A DNA stretch of 64,000 bases, from contig JBBQVN010000003.1 in NCBI GenBank assembly GCA_038211475.1, forward strand, positions 1 to 64,000, given 5' to 3'. Shown one piece after another: positions 35,049 through 42,669 of this stretch (position 1 is its first letter; every line of letters starts with the position of its first letter). A program made the position numbers and the translations under genes. Under the pieces are notes generated by a model, which was not told the origin of the DNA, did no database searches, and worked only from the letters and a program-made list of their open reading frames with translations. Source of the stretch: JANYBT01 sp038211475 (GTDB taxonomy: Bacteria; Acidobacteriota; Terriglobia; Terriglobales; Acidobacteriaceae).

Positions 35049-36842
35049 CTACCAGCCTTGCTTCGCGCCCTTATTCTGCTCATCCAGCCATTTTTTCAAC
35101 GGGGCGAAGTATTCCAGCAGGGCGCCGGCATCGGTCTGGCGTTCTCCGGTCAGCGCCTCCAGAGCGTCAGGCCAGGGCTTGCTTTGTCCCATCTGCAGCA
35201 TCTTGTTGAATTTCGCGCCTGCCGCTTTGGACCCGTAGAAAGTGCAGCGGTTGAGTGGACCCTGGTAACCAGACTCGCGGCACAGGGCGCGATAGAACTG
35301 GAACTCAAGCACGTGCGCCAGGAAGTAGCGGGTGTAGGGAACGTTGCCAGCGACGTGATACTTGGCACCGGGATCGAAGTCGGCTTCGCTGCGAGGCATG
35401 GGCGGCGCGACCCCTTGGTACTTCTGGCGCAACTCCCACCAGGACTTGTTGTAGTCGGCGGGTTTGATCTCGCCCGAGAAAACCTTCCACCGCCATTGAT
35501 CGATGAGCAGGCCGAAGGGCAGGAACGCAACGCGGTCGAGGGCCTGCTTCAGCAAGAGCGGGATGTCGGCTTCGATCGGCGGAACGGCTTGGATCAGGCC
35601 AACCTGCTTCAGATACTCAGGGGTGATGGCGAGAGCGATGGCGTCGCCGATGGCTTCGTGAAAACCGTCATTGGCGCCGTTCTCGAAAAGAAACGGCTGG
35701 TGCTTGTAGGCGCGTTGATAGAAGTTGTGTCCGAGTTCGTGGTGGATGGTAACGAAATCGGTGTCGCGGATCTGGATGCACATCTTGACGCGGAGATCGT
35801 CTTGATTGTCGAGGTCCCAAGCGCTGGCATGGCAGACAACGTCGCGATCGGCAGGCTTGGTGAATAGAGAGCGCTCCCAGAAAGTGGCGGGGAGGGGATC
35901 AAATCCCATCGAAGTGAAAAAGCCCTCGCCATATTTCACCATGCCCTTGGCATCGAGTTTCTTGGACTTGAGGATTTCAGTGAGATCGTAATCGCCTTTG
36001 GTTTCGGGCAGGCCGAGCAGCGGGTAGACGTTGCCCCACTCCTGCGCCCAGGGATTGCCGAGAAGATGTGCTGGGATAGGACCGTCGGGCGGGACGATTT
36101 GGGGGCCGTATTTCTGCACCAATTTGGCGCGAACGTAGGTGTGCAGCGAAAGGTACAGCGGCCGAACCTGCTGCCACAGGCGCTCGAGGTCGGCGGAGAA
36201 GGCATCAGGAGGCATGTCGTATCCCGACCGCCAGAGCGCGCCGGTATCTCTGAAGCCGAGTTCCCGGGACCCTTGATTCGAGAGCTCGACAAAGCGTGAG
36301 TAGCGCTGCCGCATTGGGGGAGCGATGGCGTGCCAGCCCCGCCAAACGTCGGCGAGTTCGTGGGGATCGCGGCTGGTCGCCATGATGGTCTCAATGGCGG
36401 TGATGTCGAGACAGTCGTCGGGCTTGTTGCTGCGGCAATATTTTCCTTTGCCGTAATCGCCTTCGAGCGAGGTTCCGATCTCGGTCATCTCGCGGCGCAG
36501 CGCCGGATCTTTGGGAGCGGGAGCGGTGAGCGTGAGGCGAAGGAGGTCGAATTTGCGGCGCAGGTCTGGCGGGAGCTGGAGGCCGTCAAAACGCTTGCCT
36601 TGCTCCACCAACTCGGTGGTGGCGGCAGTGGCTTCGTCAATGGCGTCCGAGGCAAGGGCTTCGGTGTCGAAGGTGATGAAGTTCGATTGCAGCCAACTGG
36701 CGCGGTTGGTCTTGAGGCTGAGCTCATTGAGACGGATCTCGGCGCGCTTCATGAAATCCTGGGCTTCGGCGACGGTGGGGGCGGATTGAGCGAATAGGGA
36801 CATGGCAAATAATGGCAACAACAGAAGTGAAAGCAGCTTCAT
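35049..36842 (-). CDS. Exported M2-family peptidyl-dipeptidase (ACE-like)
   Basis: 597 residues with a signal peptide (MKLLSLLLLPLFAMSLFAQS); AGAGG sits five bases before the ATG. The zinc site is TIHHELGHNFYQ (HExxH), with the third ligand Glu in DGFHEAIGDAIALA. Further family features are WGNVYPLLG, WDLDNQDDLRVKMCIQ and the C-terminal PYTRYFLAHVLEFQFYRALC. M2 peptidases remove C-terminal dipeptides; animal ACE is the known example, and bacterial members occur in some phyla. Presumably periplasmic or outer-surface peptide degradation. It is single, with a divergent TPR-TlpA gene 123 bases away. Confidence 0.93.
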   Translation of the reverse strand: MKLLSLLLLPLFAMSLFAQSAPTVAEAQDFMKRAEIRLNELSLKTNRASWLQSNFITFDTEALASDAIDEATAATTELVEQGKRFDGLQLPPDLRRKFDLLRLTLTAPAPKDPALRREMTEIGTSLEGDYGKGKYCRSNKPDDCLDITAIETIMATSRDPHELADVWRGWHAIAPPMRQRYSRFVELSNQGSRELGFRDTGALWRSGYDMPPDAFSADLERLWQQVRPLYLSLHTYVRAKLVQKYGPQIVPPDGPIPAHLLGNPWAQEWGNVYPLLGLPETKGDYDLTEILKSKKLDAKGMVKYGEGFFTSMGFDPLPATFWERSLFTKPADRDVVCHASAWDLDNQDDLRVKMCIQIRDTDFVTIHHELGHNFYQRAYKHQPFLFENGANDGFHEAIGDAIALAITPEYLKQVGLIQAVPPIEADIPLLLKQALDRVAFLPFGLLIDQWRWKVFSGEIKPADYNKSWWELRQKYQGVAPPMPRSEADFDPGAKYHVAGNVPYTRYFLAHVLEFQFYRALCRESGYQGPLNRCTFYGSKAAGAKFNKMLQMGQSKPWPDALEALTGERQTDAGALLEYFAPLKKWLDEQNKGAKQGW

Positions 36843-36965
36843 TGGGCCTCTCTTGGGCAGACTCAAGATTATGAACGAAGAGAGGGGCAGTTGTCAGGTA
36901 CGGGACTGTGGTAACAGTTGACGGGTGGTAGCATCGTCTGTTGGTGGCAGAGAGGTGGACCGCGT

Positions 36966-37994
36966 ATGAAGACATTCGTCGGTGGCGAGGGTTGCAGTCG
37001 TCTGGGGCTGATGGTGGCCTGCCTAGCGATGGGCTTTCCAGCAGCGATGCTGGCGCAACAGGCTCCAGATCCGGCGGTGGCGGAGCAGTTGCAGCTTGGG
37101 CGTGAAGCGAGGCTAGCGGGAAAGTACAAAGACGCTTTGGATGCGTTCAAGAGGTGCATCAAGCTGACGAAAGACTCGTTCGCCGATTGCCAGATGGGAC
37201 TCGCTTCCACCTACCTACAGATGGGTTATCCGGAAAATTCGGTCGCGAGCAGCGACAAGGCTCTGGCTTTGGCCCACGATGACATGACTAAAGCGGTGTC
37301 GCATGTGTTGAAGGGCAACGCCCTGCTTTTGCTTGACGTTGGCGACAAGAAGAGCTTCGAAAAGGCCGAGAGCGAGTACCGGGCCGCCACTCAACTGGAG
37401 CCGGGTGTGGCGGCGTTTCACTTGAACCTAGCCGTGTCGCTGATCAAGCAGGTGAGGGACGATGAGGCCAAAGAAGAGATCGCGAAATGCCTGACCCTCC
37501 ATCCTGAGGCCGGGGTGGCGGAGCATGCCCGAGTGCTCATGGAACATCCTCGGTGGGGCCGGGAGGTTCGTGCCCCGGAATTTCGGCTCACCACGCTGCA
37601 AGGCCAGGATCTCTCCCTGAAACAACTCAACGGAAAAGTTGTGGTGTTGGATTTTTGGGCGACCTGGTGCCCGCCCTGCCGGGCATCAGTGGGAGAGCTG
37701 AAAGAGCTGACCAAGAAATACTCCTCTGATCAAGTGGTGTTGATCAGCGTGAGTGTCGACGAGGATGAAAAGGCGTGGCTGGACTTTACCGGCAAGAAGA
37801 GCATGACCTGGCCGCAGTATCGGGACGTGGACCGCCACATGGTGAAAGCGTTCGAGGTGAACTCGTTTCCGACCTACCTGGTGATAGATGGCGAGGGATC
37901 GATCAAGCAGCGGATCGCGGGTTTGAATCCGCAGGAGAGCGTAGTTTACCGGCTCAAGACATCACTGGATGAATTGCCACAACTAAAAAAGTAG
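36966..37994 (+). CDS. Exported TPR plus TlpA-like thioredoxin-domain protein
   Basis: 342 residues. A hydrophobic signal (LGLMVACLAMGFPAAMLAQQ) follows the ATG at 36966, which has GAGAGGTGG upstream. Residues about 35-190 hold TPR-like repeats (AGKYKDALDAFKRCI; FEKAESEYRAATQLEPG). Residues about 200-340 form a TlpA/ResA-type domain, with APEFRLTTLQGQDLSLKQL, VVVLDFWATWCPPCRASVGEL with active-site CPPC, and VNSFPTYLVIDG (cis-Pro). It is probably a periplasmic disulfide reductase whose TPR part binds a partner. No cytochrome c maturation genes are nearby. Confidence 0.9.
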   Translation: MKTFVGGEGCSRLGLMVACLAMGFPAAMLAQQAPDPAVAEQLQLGREARLAGKYKDALDAFKRCIKLTKDSFADCQMGLASTYLQMGYPENSVASSDKALALAHDDMTKAVSHVLKGNALLLLDVGDKKSFEKAESEYRAATQLEPGVAAFHLNLAVSLIKQVRDDEAKEEIAKCLTLHPEAGVAEHARVLMEHPRWGREVRAPEFRLTTLQGQDLSLKQLNGKVVVLDFWATWCPPCRASVGELKELTKKYSSDQVVLISVSVDEDEKAWLDFTGKKSMTWPQYRDVDRHMVKAFEVNSFPTYLVIDGEGSIKQRIAGLNPQESVVYRLKTSLDELPQLKK

Positions 37995-38014
37995 GGGTTG
38001 CACCCGCTCCCGGG

Positions 38015-39280
38015 TCACGGCTTGGGTTTGTGCTTTCCGGGGAGCGCGGCGGGATTCTCGTGGGTGCGTTCGCGGAAAGTGGCTTTCATGCCGCTGGCCA
38101 GAGAGACGCTGGATTCGCCGTACTTGTCGCGCAGGCGGTCGGCCGCCGACAGTGCCTGCTGCCAACGCTGCTGCTTGCCGCTATCAAGCAAGTCGAGTTG
38201 CGCGGACGCGCCCGCCGGGCCGTCCAATGAGGAAGCCTGCACACCCAGCAAGCGCACCGCAGCACCGCGCTTCCAATGCTTGCGAAACAAAGCTCGTACC
38301 TGTTCGAAGATTTCGTTATCGAGCTGGGACGGCGCAGGGAGAGTGTGTGCGCGGGTGATAGTGGTGAAATCCTTGTAGCGCAGCTTGAGCTGGATGGTGC
38401 GGGCTTGCAGCGAGGCCTCGCGCAGGCGGCGAGCCACCATCTCAGACAAACGCATCAGAGTGGACTCGAGCTGGTCGGGACTGGCGGTGTCGTCGTTGTA
38501 GGTGTGCTCGTGGCTGATGGACTTGGGAGCGGTGTTTTCGCCGACTTCGCTGTCGAACCAGCCGCCCGCGTCCTGGCCTTGAGCTTTGCCGGCGAGGGCG
38601 AGTCCCCACTTTCCGAAGCGTTCTTCCAATTCGGAATCCGGCAGCCGGGCCAAGTCTCCGATTTTGTTAATTCCGAGAGCGAGAAGATTTTTCTCCATGA
38701 CTTTGCCGACGCCGGGGATCGCGGCGACGTCCAGAGGGGCGAGGAAGCGGGCCTCCTGTCCGGGGAGAACCCAAAGAACGCCGTTAGGCTTGGCCTGTGC
38801 GGAGGAGACTTTGGCGATCAGGCGCGAGGCGCCAATGCCGATGGAGCAGTTGAGCTCGGTTTCGGACTTCATCTTGACGTGGAGGGCGTGGGCGGCGCGA
38901 AGCGGCGGGCCGTGGAGACGTTCGGTTCCCGACATGTCGAGGTAGGCTTCGTCAATGGACGCCATCTCGACCTGCGGGCTAAAGCTGTTGAGCACGGCAT
39001 GGATTTTGTAGGAGTAGTCGCGGTAGCGGTCGGGGTGGCCGTCAACGAAGACGGCCTGAGGGCAGAGTTTGGCCGCAGTGCGCAGAGGCATGGCGGAGTG
39101 GACGCCGAACTTGCGGGCGGCGTAGGAAGCAGCAGATACCACCCCGCGTTCGTTGCGCTGTCCGCCGACCACGACCGGTTGACCCTTCAGAGAGGGATCA
39201 AAAAGTTCTTCGACCGAGACGAAGAAGGCGTCCATATCCACGTGGAAGATAAGGCGAGGCGGCATAGCGGGAGACTTCAT
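38015..39280 (-). CDS. dinB: DNA polymerase IV
   Basis: 421 residues of the Y-family, used in lesion bypass and stress mutagenesis. Palm motifs are IFHVDMDAFFVSVEEL (first metal Asp) and MASIDEAYLDMSG (Asp-Glu pair). The N-terminal SYAARKFGVHSAMPLRTA carries the family YxARxxGVxSxM pattern. Helix-hairpin-helix VAAIPGVGKVMEKNL and little-finger residues SISHEHTYNDDTASP follow. The C-terminus is basic (GKHKPKP) and lacks the canonical beta-clamp peptide at the very end as far as I can see. Two ATGs 15 bases apart could start it. No SOS box recognised. Confidence 0.96.
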   Translation of the reverse strand: MKSPAMPPRLIFHVDMDAFFVSVEELFDPSLKGQPVVVGGQRNERGVVSAASYAARKFGVHSAMPLRTAAKLCPQAVFVDGHPDRYRDYSYKIHAVLNSFSPQVEMASIDEAYLDMSGTERLHGPPLRAAHALHVKMKSETELNCSIGIGASRLIAKVSSAQAKPNGVLWVLPGQEARFLAPLDVAAIPGVGKVMEKNLLALGINKIGDLARLPDSELEERFGKWGLALAGKAQGQDAGGWFDSEVGENTAPKSISHEHTYNDDTASPDQLESTLMRLSEMVARRLREASLQARTIQLKLRYKDFTTITRAHTLPAPSQLDNEIFEQVRALFRKHWKRGAAVRLLGVQASSLDGPAGASAQLDLLDSGKQQRWQQALSAADRLRDKYGESSVSLASGMKATFRERTHENPAALPGKHKPKP

Positions 39281-39322
39281 TTAACCATACCGCGGCAGAG
39301 CGATTGCTGGGATTGGAGCAAG

Positions 39323-39345
39323 AAAAAACCCGGCCGATGGCCGGG
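39323..39345 (-). terminator. Intrinsic terminator of the MXKDX-like gene
   Basis: On the minus strand the stem CCCGGCC-ATC-GGCCGGG is perfect (seven pairs) and is followed directly by TTTTTT. It lies 25 bases after the stop codon of the 72-residue gene at 39370-39588, so it should end that transcript before dinB. Confidence 0.85.
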
Positions 39346-39369
39346 GTAGGCGAACGAAGCAAGGACGAA

Positions 39370-39588
39370 CTACTTCTTCATGTCGTCGTGCTTCATTTCG
39401 TCTTTCTTCATTTCTTCTTTTTTCTTGTGCTTCGCGGCTTTTTCTTCCTTCTTCATTTCGGCTTTCTTCATCTTTGCTTCTTTTTTCTGTTCTTTGTCCA
39501 TCTTCTTGTCGCCGGCCTGGGCGAACGACGCGGAAGACATGGACAAAGCGACGGCAACAGCGAAAACCAATGTGAGCAGTTTCTTCAT
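39370..39588 (-). CDS. Small exported Lys/Glu/Met-rich protein (pentapeptide MXKDX-like)
   Basis: 72 residues: a clear signal peptide (KKLLTLVFAVAVALSMSSASFAQA), then a tail made almost only of Lys, Glu, Asp, Met, His and Ala. It is composed of short repeats such as MKKAEMKKEEK, EEMKKDEMKHDDMKK. This resembles the pentapeptide MXKDX repeat family, whose role is unknown. Met and His residues could bind metal such as copper, which is a guess. A very good AAGGAGA lies six bases before the ATG at 39588, and a textbook terminator follows, so it is a stand-alone, well-expressed transcript. Confidence 0.82.
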   Translation of the reverse strand: MKKLLTLVFAVAVALSMSSASFAQAGDKKMDKEQKKEAKMKKAEMKKEEKAAKHKKKEEMKKDEMKHDDMKK

Positions 39589-39773
39589 TGAAAATCTCCT
39601 TAGTTTGTCCTTATGCGAACGCACTACCCCGGGGGGAACACCTCGAACGCAGTATTTTCCGGGACGTTCACAATTCTAAAACAGAAACCCAAAATAAACC
39701 AGAAAGTTGCGCGAGGAAAATTGACCTGAGGCATCACAGACGGCACCCCGTCGGGCGGGTACACTAATATGCC

Positions 39774-42560
39774 ATGAGCAAAGGAAAAAGCAAGAAAACC
39801 AGTAAAGTGGGACCGGCACACGACCGGGCCCACGACGTCCTGCGGTCTGAGACGCATCCCTTGGACGCAATCTTCTCGCCGCACAGCGTGGCGTTGATTG
39901 GGGCGACGGACCGCCAGGGCAGCATTGGGCGCGCGGTGCTGTGGAGTCTGCTGAGCAGTCCGTTCGGCGGCACGGTGTATCCGGTGAGCGACAAGAAAAC
40001 CAACGTGCTGGGCATCCGGGCTTATCGGACGGTCGAGGAAATTCCCGAGCAGGTGGACTTGGCCGTAGTGGTGACGCCGGCGATTACGGTTCCCGATGTG
40101 ATTGGCCAATGCGTGGCGGCTGGGGTGCGGGGAGCGATCGTGATCTCGGCGGGGTTCAAAGAGCATGGCGAGCCGGGCAAAGCGCTGGAGCGAAAGATTC
40201 TGGAACAAATGAAGGGCAGTTCGCTGCGCTTGCTGGGGCCAAACTGTCTGGGCGTGATGAACCCCATCAGCGGATTGAACGCGACTTTCGCCAGCAACAT
40301 CGCGCGGCCCGGCAATGTTGCCTTCATCAGCCAGAGCGGCGCGTTGTGTACCGCGATTCTGGACTGGGCCCACCAGGAGATGGTGGGATTCAGCGCGTTT
40401 GTATCGGTAGGATCCATGCTCGACTTGGGTTGGGGCGACCTGATTGATTATCTGGGGAACGATCCACGCACGCACAGCATTGTGATTTACATGGAATCGG
40501 TGGGAAACGCCCGGAGCTTTTTGTCGGCGGCGCGCGAAGTAACCCTGAACAAGCCAGTCATCGTGATCAAGGCAGGACGGACGGACGCGGCGGCCCATGC
40601 GGCGGCTTCGCATACCGGCACCTTGACGGGCAGCGATGAGGTGTTGGAGGCGGCGTTCCGCCGCAGCGGAGTCCTGCGCGTGAACACTATCGCCGATTTG
40701 TTTTACATGGCGGAAGTATTGTCGAAACAATCACGACCGCTGGGACCGCGGCTGGCGATTGTGACTAATGCCGGCGGGCCCGGAGTGCTGGCGGCCGATT
40801 CGGTGATCATGAGCGGCGGGGAACTGGCGCAATTGTCGGCGCCAACTATGGAGTCGCTGAACACGCTGCTGCCGCCCCATTGGAGCCATGACAACCCTCT
40901 TGACATTCTGGGGGACGCGCTTCCCGACCGCTATAGCAAAGTACTGGAGCTGGCGGCGGCGGATCCGAATGTGGACGGGTTGCTGGCAATTTTGTGTCCG
41001 CAGGGGATGTCGCATCCCACTCTGACCGCCGAGAAACTTGTTCCCATGGCGCGGAGCACGGGCAAGCCCATCCTGGCCAGTTGGATGGGCGGAGCGGAGA
41101 TGATGGCCGGGATCGAAATCCTGAACCGGGCAGGAATTCCGACATTCTCTTATCCCGATACCGCAGCGCGTGTCTTCGATTACATGTGGCGCTATAGCTA
41201 CAACCTACGCGGGCTGTACGAGACGCCGGTCCTGGCACATGACAATGAGGCTACAGGCGGGGGCAAACGCGCGGCAGAAATCATTGAGAAGGCGCGGGCG
41301 TCAGGACGTGTATTGCTCACGGAAGTGGAATCGAAACAATTACTGGCGGCTTACGGGATTCCAACCGTAGAAACCTTGACGGCGAGCAGTGAGGACGAGG
41401 CGGTCAAGCGGGCGCAACAGATTGGATATCCGGTGGTGGCGAAGCTGCTGTCAGAAACCATCACCCACAAGACCGATGTGGGCGGGGTCAAATTAAATCT
41501 GCGCGATGACGATACGGTACGCCGGGCTTATCGTGAGATTGAAGCGGCGGTGGCGGACCAGCCGGGAGCTTTCGTGGGCGTAACGGTACAGCGGATGGAA
41601 AAGCTGGATGGCTACGAACTTATTGTCGGCAGCAGCGTAGATCCGCAGTTCGGTCCGGTTTTGTTGTTTGGGACGGGGGGTCAGTTAGTCGAAATCTTCA
41701 AGGACCGGGCACTGGGGCTGCCTCCGCTGAATACTACGTTGGCCCGCCGCATGATGGAGCAGACCAAGGTGTTCGCAGCGCTGCAGGGAGTGCGGGGACG
41801 GGCCAGTGTGGATCTGGCGGCGCTGGAACGGTTGCTGGTGCGCTTCAGCCAGTTGGTGGTGGAACAGCCGTGGATTAAAGAAGTGGACATCAATCCCCTG
41901 CTAGTATCAGCCGAAAAGCTGGTAGCGCTGGATGCACGGGTGGTGCTGCACGGACCGGGAGTCACGAAAGAACAACTGCCCCGTCCGGCCATCCGGCCCT
42001 ACCCGGTGCAATACGTCAAAGGGTGGACGATGAAGGACGGCGAGCAGGTCACCATCCGGCCGATTCGGCCCGAGGATGAGCCCCTGCTGATCAAGTTGCA
42101 TCAGGCGTTGTCGGACCGGTCGGTGTATTTGCGATACTTTCAGCCGTTAAAGCTGAGCCAGCGGACAGCGCATGAGCGGCTGACCCGGATCTGTTTTATC
42201 GACTACGACCGCGAGATGGCATTGGTGGTCGAGCGCAAGGCTGAGGAGGGGGCGCCGGAGATCATCGGCATTGGCCGTTTGAGCCAGCTGCATGGCCGCG
42301 ACGAAGGTGAAATGGCGGTGCTGGTGGATGACCGCTTTCAACATCTGGGGGTTGGGAGCCAGTTATATCGGGAATTGATTGCAGTTGCTCGCGACGAGCA
42401 TGTGGGTAAAGTCGTTTCCACGATACTGCCAGAGAACCGCGAGATGCAGGCTATCTGCCGCAAGCTCGGGTTCGTGCTGGAACCGGATCTTGAGGATGGA
42501 ACGGTCACTGCTGTGCTAGAAGTGGCGCGAGTGGGGGAACCACAGACTATCGGCTCTTGA
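39774..42560 (+). CDS. Acyl-CoA synthetase (ADP-forming)/GNAT acetyltransferase fusion (Pat-like)
   Basis: 928 residues in four parts: a CoA-binding domain (about 25-150, PHSVALIGATDRQGSIGRAV), succinyl-CoA-ligase-like domains (about 165-460, with the phospho-His segment AASHTGTLTGSDEV), and an ATP-grasp domain (about 490-725, YPVVAKLLSETITHKTDVGG). The C-terminal GNAT domain spans about 745-920 (VTIRPIRPEDEPLLIKLHQAL, RFQHLGVGSQLYRELI). This order matches protein acetyltransferases such as Salmonella Pat, which acetylate and switch off acetyl-CoA synthetase, with the ligase part as a sensor. The His is retained, so real ligase activity is possible. The start is close to the divergent MXKDX-like gene (185 bases). 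Confidence 0.9.
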   Translation: MSKGKSKKTSKVGPAHDRAHDVLRSETHPLDAIFSPHSVALIGATDRQGSIGRAVLWSLLSSPFGGTVYPVSDKKTNVLGIRAYRTVEEIPEQVDLAVVVTPAITVPDVIGQCVAAGVRGAIVISAGFKEHGEPGKALERKILEQMKGSSLRLLGPNCLGVMNPISGLNATFASNIARPGNVAFISQSGALCTAILDWAHQEMVGFSAFVSVGSMLDLGWGDLIDYLGNDPRTHSIVIYMESVGNARSFLSAAREVTLNKPVIVIKAGRTDAAAHAAASHTGTLTGSDEVLEAAFRRSGVLRVNTIADLFYMAEVLSKQSRPLGPRLAIVTNAGGPGVLAADSVIMSGGELAQLSAPTMESLNTLLPPHWSHDNPLDILGDALPDRYSKVLELAAADPNVDGLLAILCPQGMSHPTLTAEKLVPMARSTGKPILASWMGGAEMMAGIEILNRAGIPTFSYPDTAARVFDYMWRYSYNLRGLYETPVLAHDNEATGGGKRAAEIIEKARASGRVLLTEVESKQLLAAYGIPTVETLTASSEDEAVKRAQQIGYPVVAKLLSETITHKTDVGGVKLNLRDDDTVRRAYREIEAAVADQPGAFVGVTVQRMEKLDGYELIVGSSVDPQFGPVLLFGTGGQLVEIFKDRALGLPPLNTTLARRMMEQTKVFAALQGVRGRASVDLAALERLLVRFSQLVVEQPWIKEVDINPLLVSAEKLVALDARVVLHGPGVTKEQLPRPAIRPYPVQYVKGWTMKDGEQVTIRPIRPEDEPLLIKLHQALSDRSVYLRYFQPLKLSQRTAHERLTRICFIDYDREMALVVERKAEEGAPEIIGIGRLSQLHGRDEGEMAVLVDDRFQHLGVGSQLYRELIAVARDEHVGKVVSTILPENREMQAICRKLGFVLEPDLEDGTVTAVLEVARVGEPQTIGS

Positions 42561-42669
42561 CGGAGCAACAAATCGACGGAAGGCGTCGAGCTTGCAACCT
42601 GTAGTAGCGGGCCGATGTGCTCAGTGTGAGCAGTGGGCATGCTGGCGGTGGTCAACGGAAAGGCAGAAC

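Noticed and set aside
38276..39349. 357-residue open frame antisense to dinB (also 20-30 similar long frames, e.g. 53412-54440, 21064-22182, 18376-19209)
   Set aside because: These are shadows of well-supported genes; none has a recognisable motif.
39720..39765. TTGACC...TACACT as the promoter of the acyl-CoA synthetase fusion
   Set aside because: The spacer is about 33 bases, twice the normal distance.
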